Below are positions 1 to 12,086 of a stretch of 64,000 nt of DNA, piece by piece. The notes below the pieces were generated by a model, which ran no database searches, was not told the origin of the DNA, and was given only the letters and a program-made list of their open reading frames with translations. Numbering within the stretch: position 1 is the first letter of the stretch; each line of letters starts with the position of its first letter. Source of the stretch: Nymphalis io (Eukaryota; Arthropoda; Insecta; Lepidoptera; Nymphalidae); contig NC_065897.1 of NCBI RefSeq assembly GCF_905147045.1, positions 9,501,001 through 9,565,000 on the forward strand. The letters run 5' to 3'. Position numbers and translations under genes: made by a program.

Positions 1-60
1 GTTTGAACCAGCTATCTTTGGTTAAGATTTACCCATTCTAACCACAGGACTATCTTGGAT
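1..60 (-). mobile_element. SINE-B fragment (tRNA-like end), cut by window edge
   Basis: Degraded tRNA-like head of the SINE-B family, read on the minus strand. The stretch beginning gtttgaacc, followed by gttaagattt and ending near accacaggac, aligns with the same region of the complete copies at 22443-22752 and 52188-52488. The rest of the element lies outside the window or is lost, because the sequence after position 60 no longer matches. Confidence 0.6.
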
Positions 61-92
61 TATTATATAAGCTTTCAGAATCATAAGTCAAA

Positions 93-94
<2 letters not shown>

Positions 95-140
<46 letters not shown>
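95..140. repeat. (TA)n microsatellite
   Basis: Uninterrupted TA dinucleotide run of about 46 bp. Confidence 0.95.
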
Positions 141-142
<2 letters not shown>

Positions 143-1160
143 CTTATACAGTGTAGTTGTTTCAGGATTTCAGTTTGATCTCGTCTAAATAAATCGTTGC
201 TTATTCAACATCACGAACTGTCCTGTCCATTGCAGCACCTGCTTTAGATACTGATCCAGATGTAAGCCCCACTTAATTGTGGGATTAGAAATCGAATGGA
301 CTAAAAAAGAAAGAACCTCAGATTTATTCAGTGGCATTTCCGATCAGGGGTTATGAAATGGACACTAAGGTTAAAAGGACATTGCATCATATTTTCTAGA
401 TAGGGCTATAAGATTTAGTATGTGATCCTGATTTCGTTCGAAATAGTAGGTATAAGATTTAGTATTATGATATTGTCTTATGCAAATGATTATCTTGTTA
501 AATATATTTTAAATTACTATCACTACTCTACTTTACTATTATCTGTCTGGACGCGAATAGATTTAAAAACTATGCAACGGATTTTTAACCACTGGACAGA
601 ATGATTCACGTGGAAGGTTTCGTTTCAATTGGCTGGACAATTACGATAATTTTTGCAGATGACGGAAAAATCATGACGACTGAGAATTTAACTGGCGAGC
701 CCCTTGTAAATTAACTGTAATATTATGTATTACGAGATGCGTGCGAAGTAAGAACGGATAAACTAGTAAACAATAAAAATAATATACGAGCTATGTTTAT
801 ATACCTAAATATTTATATTATAGGATTATAAAGGATTTTTTAGTAAAGCTTAAATCGGTTATCGGCATTAAACACCCAGGGGTGTTTAATTGTGAAAAGA
901 AATCTTTGCTCTTTGTCAGCCGCGTGCCGAGGGGAGCTATTGATTTCTTTTGTTTTATGCTGATTGAGACACCTTAGCGAATTGTGGATCACCCTCACAT
1001 TTGAACGCCTTACAAAACACTTTATTTAAAATTATTTTCAAAAACAATTCTAATACGACATAAATATTATTTATTACAATTCTTATCTTTTATTATATTG
1101 TATGCATTAGCTGTTATCAAAATAATAATCACGAGAAAAAAAATATAATGAATATACTAA
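141..1160. other. Non-coding stretch, nothing recognised
   Basis: AT-rich DNA. The one ORF over 60 codons (from 422) has biased, low-complexity composition and no family resemblance. I see no repeat family, RNA gene or splice structure. Confidence 0.5.
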
Positions 1161-1164
1161 TATT

Positions 1165-1335
1165 ATATATGCGAAAGTAACTCCGTCTGTCAACTACAGT
1201 TTTACGGCTAAACCACTGAACCGATTTTGGTGAAATTTGGATTGAAGCAAGCTTGAATCCCAAGAAATAACATAGACTACCTACCTATCTTTTTATACCT
1301 GATACCTGGCCCGGTTTCTAACACGCGGGTAACCG
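1165..1335 (+). repeat. Dispersed lepidopteran-type repeat fragment
   Basis: It contains the phrase ctgtctgtcaact, then gctaaaccactgaaccgatt and gaaatttgg, and ends in acgcgggtaacc. This arrangement is familiar from dispersed, probably transposon-derived fragments in insect genomes. I cannot assign it to a named element, and no terminal repeats are visible. The identification is from memory of the pattern rather than from a second copy in this window. Confidence 0.45.
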
Positions 1336-1867
1336 TCCATTGGAACTAAGAAACACATCCATCAAAGTCTTTTTGATTCTTATCGAATTGTGTCAAACTT
1401 CGGTCGGACTACAATGTATTAGCAGAATAAATAATAATGGCGAGCAAATCTGAACCTAATTACATCGTAAATAAGAGAGTAATTTGTATAAAATAATATA
1501 AGGTTAGAATTGTTAGCCAATCAACATTAGTCCCTTTGAGGATCACTGCTAGGCTCATTTCTCTTGTGATTGACTGAGTCTTAAGAAAAAAAATTAGATT
1601 GCCACCTCGTGTGCGATAGCATCGTTTTTTTGAATCTTCGCTAATGGGAATCTGTTTTATCTCTATCCCCTAATGTCCTTATGCGGGCGACAATAATAAG
1701 ATTTTGACACATTAATGAAGCGCAGATTATGGTAAGATCAAAGTGATCGGGTACTTTTTAACGACTTCTTTAGTGCGGATATAAAAAATATCGCTACTAG
1801 GAATGTGAAATAGCAACCAGAAATCATCACACTGCTGCACTACGCCTAAGACTATATGTATACGAAG

Positions 1868-1872
<5 letters not shown>
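1336..1872. other. Non-coding stretch, nothing recognised
   Basis: AT-rich. An apparent minus-strand ORF here owes much of its length to translation of the neighbouring TA run (YIYIYI), so it is not a gene. Confidence 0.5.

Positions 1873-1911
<39 letters not shown>
1873..1911. repeat. (TA)n microsatellite
   Basis: Continuous TA run of about 39 bp. Confidence 0.95.
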
Positions 1912-1915
<4 letters not shown>

Positions 1916-3588
1916 CAAGGTAATTATATAATATATATGTAAATTTTTTTGCAACACTACATGTGTTGTCTCGTCGGTTTTCCCTCTCAATATTTTTCTT
2001 CACAGATGTGCAAGGTTTGACTTATTAATACAAATAAAAACACATGCAATTATGTGATACTAGCTAGCAATTTTGAATCCGCACTCTTAAAGTTAAGATC
2101 CACAAGTTGAGTACACATCTCGTCTTGATGTGCTAGGATACACTTAATATCATGCTATTGAAATATGAAATGTAATTGATACTCTTAATTTAAGATTAGT
2201 ATGCCAATATATTTAAAAGTTACAATGATAATTCATCAAAATGTTTTGTCTGTCAGAACCAGAAACGCTAAGACTAAAAATAACGTAACTGCTTAAAACT
2301 TATCACATGGATGACCAGATCTAGATCGTATCTTAAGGTCCTACAAAAGAAACTGATGACAATGATAAATTCCACACGAGTGATCACGATCTATCAATTT
2401 TTCAATTCCGTCTCAAGGTGTCCTCCTGTTAAAAGAGCCTGAAGGAGCTCCTTAGACCAGGGGTGTGACGTCAGCGGCGAGTTTAATTGCGAACCACTTC
2501 GTTAACGGCCGACTTGATGGCATCTATAATGAACACCCGAATTAATGTAGTGGGCGAAATTGAAAATCGAAGTGTGGACACCCTCACGCAATTCTGAATT
2601 TGTTTATTTAGGATTGGTCTTCGAATTACCAATTCGGCTCTTGTTTTTAAAACACGTTGATGTACTTCGATAAAGTATTGTTTCTACTAACTTTAAAGGA
2701 AGTCACTTAAAAACTATATATAGTTTTGATTTATAATAATCCTCGTTTTTTTTTTTAACTAAGCTCTCATCGTTATAGGAATGACATTACTTTTTTCAAT
2801 TGATAATTTATATGGCTTTTAATTAGTGTTGTGTTGTAATTTCGTTCGCAAATCAGACTTGAAACGGCATTTAAAATATTGTAAACAAAACAATGTATCC
2901 CCAGCAAAATCCAATCAACTTTTCCAATTGTTAAAAATGCCGACCGATTTCTTGTTTTCCGACGGCTGGTCCTAAATAAATATGCTAAAATAAGACTTTA
3001 GAAACGTCCCAATACTCGAAGCTATTGAGATGAAGAGGGATTTTGAAATAAAAATTCGGTGCTATGAAGATTGACAGGTGCGTCTTAATAAGTCCGGCGA
3101 CAGCTGCTAAGAAAACGGGAAAAGGTAAATTGGCGACTTTATGAATTGTAAGCGTTAAGGAAAATTATTACTTTTCGTTGATGATTTTTTTTAAGAAGAC
3201 CTCTCTAATTCGTGAGACAGAAGAGCTTCGATGATGTATATTGCTTTTTATATTAAAATATTTATAATGTCTAAGACATTCAAATGCTATCGAAAACTAT
3301 GCCATAAATAAAAATAATAAACTTAATTTATTAACTGTGTCTTATTTAATCATAATTACATACATTTTTGATAATAAAAAATATCAACTGTATTTTCGGA
3401 GATATTATAAAACATTTGAATAAACGCATTAGAAAAAAAATCCTCGTGTGTGTGTGGGCGTGTGGAAAAATTTTTACTAGCACAGTACCGGCGGAAAAAT
3501 CTCTTGTATCTAATTATGACTATATTATAGTATTGTTTATTAAAAATATAAACATATATTGTTTATTAAAAATAATATAACATACCGT
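1912..3588. other. Non-coding stretch with one perfect CRE palindrome
   Basis: No coding signal. At 2466-2473 there is a perfect TGACGTCA (CREB/ATF-type palindrome) inside a locally GC-richer patch (about 2440-2530). The ORF at 3368 is AT-biased and unsupported. Confidence 0.45.
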
Positions 3589-3799
3589 AATGGCCCTCCT
3601 CCAATGGCCCCCTCTCCTTTAGAGGAGAATGTATGTGGTACTGGATTTCATCCAACAATTGCAAATTTCTTCGCGATTTTTTTCTATTAGTGCCGAACAT
3701 GAGAAGGAAGTATAAACACAAATAAAGCATATTAAATTTCAGTGATACTTGCCCAGGATTAAGCTCGAAATCTTGTGATTCATTAGACTATCTCGGCTT
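3589..3799 (-). mobile_element. SINE-B, degraded copy
   Basis: Matches the SINE-B order on the minus strand. The ctcctt...gaggag end is followed by the middle region (cttcgcgat), then gtgatacttgcccagg, and it finishes with gactatctcggctt, the start of the tRNA-like head. Many substitutions and deletions mark it as an old copy. Confidence 0.65.
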
Positions 3800-4010
3800 G
3801 TTTATGAACTTTGTTTCATTAGTCTCTTATATTAATATTATCTCATTATTTCAATATCCAAGGTTAATTAATTTTAGCCGTACTAAGTATAGACGATCAG
3901 TTATTTTTTTTAAATAAATATATGCAAGCATTATATGATTTCATGTGAGGGCCACATTAGCAGTGAAAATATCATGATAATTAAGTTTTTTTTATTTTTT
4001 TTTATATAGT

Positions 4011-4140
4011 TGTAATGGAATAGGCGTTTGTCTTCCATTTCACCTGATGGAAAGTGTAAATGAAGACGAAGGTGGTACACGCGCATCCAAAAGAAACCTG
4101 TACACTCTACTCTTAAAGGCTCCAGAGTTCAACTTATCAA
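4011..4140 (-). mobile_element. LINE-type 3' tail remnant with hairpin
   Basis: Contains an imperfect hairpin at 4031-4066. Left arm tcttccatttcac, apical part ctgatggaaa, right arm gtgtaaatgaaga, about 12 pairs with two bulges. On the minus strand the apex reads CCATCAGGTG, shared with the LINE tails at 42794 and 53129 and with SINE-A. It is therefore probably a decayed tail of a related retroposon. The adjoining ctctactc...ggctcc portion resembles other lepidopteran LINE tails, but I cannot name it. Confidence 0.4.
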
Positions 4141-5393
4141 AAATACCCCTTGTGCTTGCTTATAAATTTGTATGTATAATTGATCGATTCGCCCATATGT
4201 TTTAATTTTGAAAAACATCTGTATATCGTGCTAACTTATTTTTCTACTCACATCTAATCAGCTAATCAGTCCTACGCGTACCTAATGCTTTTTTAAAAGT
4301 ATTTTCAAGCATCTATTAATATCTGCGAAACGCTTGGCCCAAATAACTATGAATTATTAAACGTCAATTTCTATATATAAAGCAAAAACTGACATTTTTA
4401 TTTTATTTATTTTTATTGACGTAAAACTGGAGTTATGACCTCTTACTAAAACACAGACTTAATTATGTTAACACGAATTCTTTTATATATATTTTCGAGA
4501 TCTATAATCCCTGAAAATACAAATGAACAAACACTACACTACATTCGTCTTATTAGTAAACGTATTATCGTACGTTTCCGAAATATATTTATGCAGACAA
4601 AACCGTTATAGACAATGGAAGGGCTATCCAGTCTGGGCATCGGCCACTTATTCCGCTGGCCTAAGCAAATTTTCGCCCGCCTCTGTTGGTTTTTCGTCGT
4701 ATTCCATTTCTTCACTTCTGATTATATTATTCCATACTTTGGATAAACAATGGCTATACCCTAACCCTTTTGCACTAGTGCTGTTAAGATGCTAACTCAA
4801 TATGGATTTAGAATTTAATTAATCAATAATATTTCAAAAATATTGATTGTATCTTTATTTTATAAAAGAACCAACTAGCTATCGAGGAATTGCATGGATA
4901 ATAAGTAGATCACCCTTGACACTTTCTTAAATAATTATTAGATATAAGCAAATATTATTATAAAGCCAGCTATTGATCCTGTGTGACAAATAATGTGGTT
5001 GAAATTAGTAAATTAAGTTTATATTTTACCAATTTTCAAACTCAATAATGGTTACTGTGTATTGTATGTAAAATGTAGATGACTGCGATTTATAAGTAAA
5101 TTAATTTGATGTATCTTTTTAATCAGAGATAGTACATTTTACCACCTTGATTACAAAAATACAACTTCTCTGTTACATAAAATTAAATACGAAGACATTA
5201 AATTACTTACATTCATATTGGCAAAAAACGTAACAAAATCCAACTCATAGCTGAGAAGTTAACGAATAGTTCACGCGAACGCGACATGTAATACAAAGAA
5301 ACTTATATTATATTATTTTAATCAAACGTTTATTAAAACAAGCATATAAAAAATACTATAAGCTACTTTGATTATACACACTTAGGTTTTATA

Positions 5394-5399
<6 letters not shown>
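4141..5399. other. Non-coding stretch; one weak 90-codon ORF
   Basis: The plus-strand ORF at 4523-4795 starts with a hydrophobic stretch but shows no domain, no repeat of a motif and no splice context. I treat it as chance. The rest is AT-rich. Confidence 0.4.

Positions 5400-5453
<54 letters not shown>
5400..5453. repeat. (TA)n microsatellite
   Basis: Continuous TA run of about 54 bp. Confidence 0.95.
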
Positions 5454-5457
<4 letters not shown>

Positions 5458-6670
5458 TGAAAAGTGTTCTCCTCATTATATGACCATTTTATAAACATTT
5501 TTCCGTAGATCTAACCGCTGTAAAAGGTTTTTGTATACGTTGCTTTTTGGCTCCTTTTGGCAGCTAATCCAATATTGACCGCCCCAGCAGGCTATTGACT
5601 TATGTTTGTGTTACTCATAATAATTCGCCGGGTACCTTTTATTATTCAAAACATCAATTTGCTCGAGTTGCTTTCTTTTGCTCGTACAAGACCATTAATT
5701 TTATTATGTTTATTTTGCTCGGTTTTGTATAATTTCAAAGATCTTTATTTTTCCTCAAAAATATAAGATTATATTATATAATGAGAATAATTTTATAATA
5801 AGTCAATTGTATTGGATTTAAAATACGTAAATTGTTTGTGGTTACTACGAACTAATATCGGGGGATCAAACCAGTAGTAATACAAGCTTTTATACAGTGT
5901 GTGTAAGATAATCAATGACGTTCTTACTATAAATCAGTAGGTAGTTATAAAATACAGTTAAATAGCAAAAGATATAGATAAGAAGAAATGATTTAATTGG
6001 CAGAAGACAAACTTGCTTTCATAATAATTTAAGAAAAAAAACTCTTTGCATGAAAGCTATAATAACGCCTACTTTCAAAAACAAATAATATAAAACAAAT
6101 ATGAAACTCCATTCCTTGCATAATAATCATGAGATTAAATAAGTCTTTCGATTTAACAAAATAGGGTTGAAAAGAACAGCTTCCGTCATGAACAAAGAGT
6201 TTGCGGTATCTAAATGTTAATCTTTGGTCAGTCGCGCAAAAATTATGTTTTTCGGACCCGAAATTACTGGGTTGGAAGAGTTGTGCTTCATTTAATTTAG
6301 TAAGTTAGAATATCTAAAAGCCACACGCATATATGCCTCTGTTTTAGGGGAATAACTCACGGTTATTAATATAATAAATCCGTTCTTTAATACGATTTAG
6401 TTGATCGGAAGTATGAATATTAAATTTTAACGTTTAAAATTACTGCGTATACTATACAATGTTGACGGTATATAAAATAAATCTCCTTTTTGTCATTTTT
6501 TTACAGATGCTATAATTATTTATTAGTCGATGTAAGAATAGCTTTGATGTTTATAATTTAAAATAGCTAAGAATAATATAAGCATTAAGGGAAAATTACG
6601 GTTAAAATATTAGAGGTTTTTATGTTGCGTAAATAGACAGTTCCAGAATGCTAACTTTAGTACATCATTT
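5454..6670. other. Non-coding stretch, nothing recognised
   Basis: AT-rich DNA without ORFs of interest, repeats or RNA-like structure that I can see. Confidence 0.5.
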
Positions 6671-6963
6671 ACTGGTGGTAGAGCTTTGTGCAAGCTCGTC
6701 TGGGTAGGTACCACCCACTCATCAGATATTTTACCGCAAAACAGCAGTATTTGGTATTGTTGTGTTCCGGTTTGAAGGGTGAGTGAGCCAGTGTAATTAC
6801 AGGCACAAGGGACATAACATCTTAGTTCCCAAGGTTGGTGGCGCATTGGTGATGTAAGCGATGGTTAACATTTCTTACAATGCCAATGTCTAAGGGCGTT
6901 TGGTGACCACTTACCATCAGGTGGCCTATATGCTCGTCCGCCTTCCTATTCAATAAAAAAAAA
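6671..6963 (+). mobile_element. SINE-A, full-length copy
   Basis: About 293 bp from actggtggtagagc to a poly(A) tail after cctattcaat. The body contains the family landmarks ggtaggtaccaccc, ttgtgttccggtttgaaggg, gagtgagccagtgtaa and cccaaggttggtggcgcat. It then has a LINE-like tail with CCACTTACCATCAGGTGG. A weak pol III B-box-like ggtttgaagg is visible, but no clear tRNA head. Close matches recur at 37338, 49930 and, reversed, at 28411. The ORFs called across it are artefacts of the repeat. Confidence 0.85.
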
Positions 6964-8650
6964 TCAGCGGTTTTTTAAGCAATATTATCATTAATGGCTC
7001 GAAAAATGTTATTGCCATCATTTCAGAATAGCCAAGCATTTAAAAGGCTTCGTTTTATTTCGCGTCAATTTCTACAAAGCGAAATGACTTCAATTTGAAT
7101 ATGTAATGACGGCTTAGGATAATCGTCTGGCTTACACTAATAAAGGCTATACTTTAAAGCGGGAGTCTTCTCAAAAGAATCGAACAATCGTTCGATTCGA
7201 TTCGGGGGTGGTATAATTTATTCGAGTGTGGATCGCCATTTTGCGGCGGGGCGGTCTCCGCTATCGCTCCGGAAGACGCCTTAAGACATTGATGCTGATT
7301 CTTTTTTTATTATGCTCCCCTGGTTTCTTAAAGACGCTAATATAAAGCGGCCATATATAAATAAGCTGCCTTTGTGAAGACGCCTCGATTTCGTAGGCAG
7401 GAAGCAACGCTACCCTCGTCTATGGGAAACAATCTAAATTACATTTTCACGCAACTTCAGATGTCTTATTAATTGCGACTTTTCAATGCGATAAATTTTC
7501 TTTTAACACGCTGATTTCTAAGTCGGCTTAAGCGCAATTAGTATTGCTAACTCCATCGTTTCAACTTCTGCAAATCGAAAGTATTTTATAAGAAAATATA
7601 AAACATCCACTAAATTTTCCTACTAACATTCAATGTGACAAATACGACGGCCATAAATAAAAGCAAATACTATTTACCAAGAAATACGTAGAGTAAAAAA
7701 GTACCTGGAATGATTTACAGGTACCCTCAGACAGCTTGCGATACGGTTTTCATCACCTCCGGAATGACCCGTATCCCTCTAGCTTTTAGATAATACGAGA
7801 TAGTGTCGCGAATTCACGGGGGATTTGTCAAACAAATGCCCTGCTATGTATCGGAAAAAATTGACGGCTCAGTAGTGGCCATTAAGGCTATTTATGGGTG
7901 ATTCTCCCTTAGCTTTTTTATTAATAAAACGTATATTATGCGCACAAGTGCGTTTTATATGGCGATCCGGCTTTCTTCGCGGATATTATCGTCCGTCTTC
8001 GGACATCCAATACTATCGATTACATATTAGGATGAAATATATTGTTTTATATTACATTCATGGCGTATCAAATGAAAATAAACTACATAGTCGTAACACA
8101 GGATTTTACGTAATGTTAAGCAGTTTAAAATATATATGAATATATTTTATTAAAGGAAAAACGTATATTTACGACATTGATTTAAAAAAAAAAAACTGGA
8201 TCAACTACCACATGTGATTTTCCTAATATTTTTTATTATTAATTTACCTTTGGCTTTACTTTATATTAAAGAAAGATTCACAATAATATTTTTTGTTTAT
8301 CTAACTGAGAAAACACCCGTACTCAGGTAGATACGCGTGTTTACTCCGCACTTGCCGCAAAGCAGTTATGCAAACAAAGAGTATTGATATGGCAACTTGT
8401 GACAGGAAAACAAAAGCATTCATACGAATACCCGTCACAAGTAAAGATATAAAACGATATTTATATTTATGTTCTTTTAATATTATGAAACAAATACAAC
8501 AAAGAATATTTTTACAACTTTCGTGTTTTATAATGTTTTTCTTTGATTTGGATTTATAACAAGTAATAATCAACTAATTACTTAAATGGAATCTAAGTAC
8601 CTTAAGTCGCTTGGAATGTTTATTCTATCGAAAATCTTCTATTCTAACTA
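6964..8650. other. Non-coding stretch with a GC-richer patch
   Basis: 7190-7285 is clearly GC-richer than its surroundings (gcggcggggcgg type sequence). It could be a regulatory element, but I see no coding frame. The overlapping plus and minus ORFs near 8301-8573 mirror each other and have no domain. Confidence 0.4.
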
Positions 8651-8908
8651 CTTGGTGGTAGGGCTTTGAGTAAGCCCTTCTGGATAGCTACCAATATTTC
8701 GTATTATTGTGTTCCAGCTTGAAGGGTGAGTGAACTAGTGTAACTACAGGCACATGGGACATAATATCTCAGTTCCCAAGGTTGGTGGCGCATTGGTGAT
8801 GTAAGCGATGGTTAACATTCCTTACAATGCCAATGTCTATGGGCGTTGGTGAACACTCACCATCAGGTGGCCCATAAGCGCGTCCGCCTTCCTATTTTAT
8901 AAAAAAAA
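8651..8908 (+). mobile_element. SINE-A, internally shortened copy
   Basis: Begins cttggtggtagggc and ends with the CCATCAGGTGG tail and poly(A). About 35 bp between the early head and the tgttccag segment is missing relative to the copy at 6671. Confidence 0.8.
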
Positions 8909-10030
8909 CCTACCATTAAAACCATTGCTCACAGATCATTAACTTCAATCTAAAATAATTGGTTGCTATTATGAAAATAAAAAAAATATTCCAAGCAATC
9001 GTACACAATCTTAGTAACGTACTTGGCCAGTTCTTAAGTTGGATTTATCGTTGTTTTTCCTCCGGTGAAAGAACTTTTCAATCCCTCGATAATGTTTACT
9101 TAAGAGCTAACAGACGGTATACGCAATTTGCTACATGACGTCGACTATACATGTAAAGTGGCTAGGGTATGTTATGTCTATAGCTAGGTAGAGAAATAAA
9201 ATTTAAATTGTTTAAAATAATTCGACTAATTACAACATTTTTAAAACGTTATAACATCGTAATGAAAGCTATTCTGGATGATACTATTTTGAAATTCTAG
9301 ATTTACAATTTAACCCCTTTTTTCATCTTTTTAATCTCCACATCCTGTATCTTATTATTATATGCCTGTGTCAGCTGAGGTCATGACGTCATAACGAGGT
9401 CATGGATGGGCTCTATCAAATCTTCTATGGATCTTATTATAAGGCTGTTTATATTTTATATTAAAGTAGTGCCAAATCTCCTTGGTAGTCGCCAATTATA
9501 CAATTTCAATTTAAGAACAGTCAAAATTTTGCATGAAATTGAAATTTTGCCATGTACGATTTTGCATATAAAACCGCTTTACACATTTTTGGAAAAATTA
9601 TTACACCTCCCGCGTTAATTTCCCGCTAGACGAATTGTACAAAAGACTGCGAACGGGTGCTAAAATTAAAATGTATTTATTCGTACGGCATAAAAAAGCC
9701 AATATGAGTGGCAATAAAAAGAGGATGCAGTGAGAAATAATAAAAGATAACCTCTGGAGTGAATGGAATGAGAGCTCTTGTAAAGAATGTTTGCGTAGTG
9801 GATAAGACGCGATCAAGGGGACACCTCCCCCATTCGCTTCGTGGGCAAGCGAGAAATTAAAATCTTTTCACAACGCTTCAGACTGCGTCTGTTTCAAACA
9901 ATGCGTGTGAAATGATTTTGAGAAAAAAGCGTGGAATTATGATCTTTATATTATTATCGATTTCATTATTTTATTTCAATTCAAACTATCACCACGTTTT
10001 TTATGCAATAGCATTATAATTAACAGGTTT
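8909..10030. other. Non-coding stretch with candidate hormone/CRE element
   Basis: At 9378-9402 two AGGTCA nuclear-receptor half sites (9378-9383 and 9397-9402) flank a perfect TGACGTCA (9384-9391). No gene is visible. A GC-richer patch at 9595-9900 has ORFs on both strands with no recognisable domain. Confidence 0.4.
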
Positions 10031-10110
10031 TGAACACCTAGTCTTACCAACATGCATCAATAGTTTGTATTGATGAGTTCTGGTTAGAAGGGTGAGTGAG
10101 CCAGTGTAAG
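10031..10110 (+). mobile_element. SINE-A fragment
   Basis: Only the middle of the family survives, with ttgtattgatgagttctggt and then gaagggtgagtgagccagtg. The LINE-like tail is absent. Confidence 0.6.
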
Positions 10111-11388
10111 CGTTTGTACTTGTAACATTGACGTAAAGATTATATATACTTCTATATATATCAGGCTTAAATTATATTTTGTCTAAGACAATCTTAATTC
10201 CTATTTTCCTAAATCGCGACATATGTGTCTTATTAACAAGGCACTTTAGACAGACGCTCATTTCTAATTCTGAGTTGTTCTCCCGACGCGACATTAAGTC
10301 GTTACCGAACCCTAGCTAGCGTGGTTGAAACCATTGATTATAGAAATTACTTTTTATTTATTTAAAATAAAACATTGACATAATTTTCTATTAATAATGT
10401 TATTATTATTGTTATAGATAATTATAAGCATATTTTTAAAAATTAATTATAGATAAACTTATACCTACCAAAGGTGGAAAATACAAAAAAAAATTGATAC
10501 AAAATACATTATAAGTCCATTACTTATAACTACTTAACTTAATATTTGTTACTATTTAACTTAATGTTTTAAGAATTACCGATATTAAAGAAAAAAAAAA
10601 TAAGATAGAAGATCTTAAAGAAAAAAGCACAGATGCTCACTCTATTTCCTTACTATCATATTCCGATTCTACACAATTGGAGAGAGTTCAATTGGTGCTA
10701 AAGATAGTTTCTTGACCAAAAAACTAAAACTATTTATTTTTGCTGCCTTATATAAACTAGCCACTTTAATAAACGTAATATTAATAAAATTACTAAAAGA
10801 TAACTTTAATTTTGTGTACATAAAACATTAACAAAATATTCAAAAGTAAATACATATTTACAGGTATGACATTATAAAAAAGAAATTTATTTCATCTATA
10901 AATTTATATAAAAACAATACATTATTTGGAACGCTTAATTAAATAAATATTGAAGTTATATACGGATAAAGTATTTAGCCCATAAAATTAGTAAATTTTT
11001 AATGTTAGGTTAACAAACTAGGTTTTAGGTTAGGAAACGTTTAAAAATTAACATCTTTGTTACCTTGTCCATGATTTCTTCAATCGTTGTTAAAGCAAAC
11101 GGTGGTATTACGCTGTGTTGTAACTTCATTTCTGTAAGTCTCGTTTCATGAGTAGATTACAAGTAATTAATTTATAAGAATACGGCTGCGAGGAGCGCCA
11201 TCAGAATTACCTGCCGTTATAAGGGTCAGAATTAGTACACTCTATATATAGTATAATATTAAGATTGCCTTGTATAATATTACCTTTAAACTGTATCTAT
11301 TTTTATTACTTTATTGATATAACGCTATATAAGTTTATTGATTTATCAAATAATTACAATTATTTAGTTATTAATTTAAACAGGAGAT
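10111..11388. other. Non-coding stretch flanking the LTR element
   Basis: AT-rich with no ORF of note. It ends with agat at 11385-11388, which is the left copy of the LTR element's target duplication. Confidence 0.5.
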
Positions 11389-11492
11389 TGTAGTGTAGTA
11401 TATAAGCAGCTGACACATGGTATTGAGGAGCAGTAATAAATTTATCTTCAAACCTTAAACATCTACTTTATTTACCTAGTCCCGTCCTTACA
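11389..11492 (+). repeat. 5' LTR (104 bp)
   Basis: Starts tgtagtgtag and ends ccttaca. It contains a TATA-like tatataag at 11399-11406 and a poly(A) signal aataaa at 11435-11440. In such a short LTR the promoter and cleavage signals must be compressed. It appears identical to the 3' LTR at 17111. Confidence 0.95.
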
Positions 11493-11510
11493 TGGCGACC
11501 CTGCCATTTA
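11493..11510 (+). promoter_or_regulatory. Primer-binding site, tRNA-primed
   Basis: tggcgaccctgcc begins directly after the terminal CA of the 5' LTR. TGG at the start pairs with the CCA end of a tRNA, as in most LTR elements. The TGGCGACC start resembles arginine-tRNA-type primer sites of some insect elements, but I have not compared it with actual tRNAs. Confidence 0.7.
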
Positions 11511-11623
11511 AGGTTCGGTTTCGGGTTCTAACGAAGTGCAGTATAACAATATAATGTCGCTCTGTGTAATATTGGACATTCGTGTATTTAATTGTTCGAA
11601 CGTTAGTAGAGTCATAATACAAA

Positions 11624-11905
11624 ATGGGCAAAGAACAAAGTAAAGAACAAATTGTGGTTGCACAAAATGCCGCAGGAGGCGTGAATTCGGCCGACGTGGA
11701 ACTAATACACCAAAATCAGAAAGTGACAAATATAATTTTGGGTATTTTTCTTTTACTTTTAATTTTGGGGGCAAAGTTTGCCATATATAAATTATATAAA
11801 CGCTGCCACATAAACTGGATGCGTCAGGAGATGGCCAGGAGCGCTTTCAGACGTTCGAGGCGTGGACCAGAGACTGGAGAAATAAATCAGGAACGTGTCG
11901 TTTAG
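11624..11905 (+). CDS. Small membrane protein ORF of the LTR element (upstream of gag)
   Basis: 93 codons in the leader between the primer-binding site and gag. The N-terminus reads MGKEQSKEQ: glycine after the initiator Met and serine at residue 6, which fits the general N-myristoylation pattern MGxxxS. Residues about 35-57 form one strongly hydrophobic segment (IILGIFLLLLILGAKFAIY), followed by a basic tail (KRCH, RRSRRG). So it is predicted to be a small lipid- and membrane-anchored protein with a short charged C-terminus. Such a gene is not part of the basic gag-pol set. It could be an accessory or budding-related product, or a leader ORF that affects gag translation. It is intact, with no internal stop. 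The function is unknown, and I infer membrane location only from composition. Confidence 0.75.
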   Translation: MGKEQSKEQIVVAQNAAGGVNSADVELIHQNQKVTNIILGIFLLLLILGAKFAIYKLYKRCHINWMRQEMARSAFRRSRRGPETGEINQERVV

Positions 11906-12086
11906 CCTGGAGACGCATCAATAGATGCTTATAAAAAAATAGGAGTGTAAAAGTGTGAAAAATATATAAAAGGAGAAGTGAAATAGTGTCATCAGCAAAG
12001 GTGTTATGGTATTATAGACAATAGATATATTCATATTTTATCATTATTTTTAAGTGTATATTTTTAAGCCGTTTCTTAAGATTTAA

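Noticed and set aside
4523..4795. 90-codon plus-strand ORF with hydrophobic N-terminus
   Set aside because: No domain, no splice context, no codon pattern distinct from the AT-rich background.
6610..6846. ORFs starting MRHQPWELRCY, seen in several places
   Set aside because: All lie in SINE-A copies (6671, 28411, 33425). The shared peptide is a by-product of the repeat.
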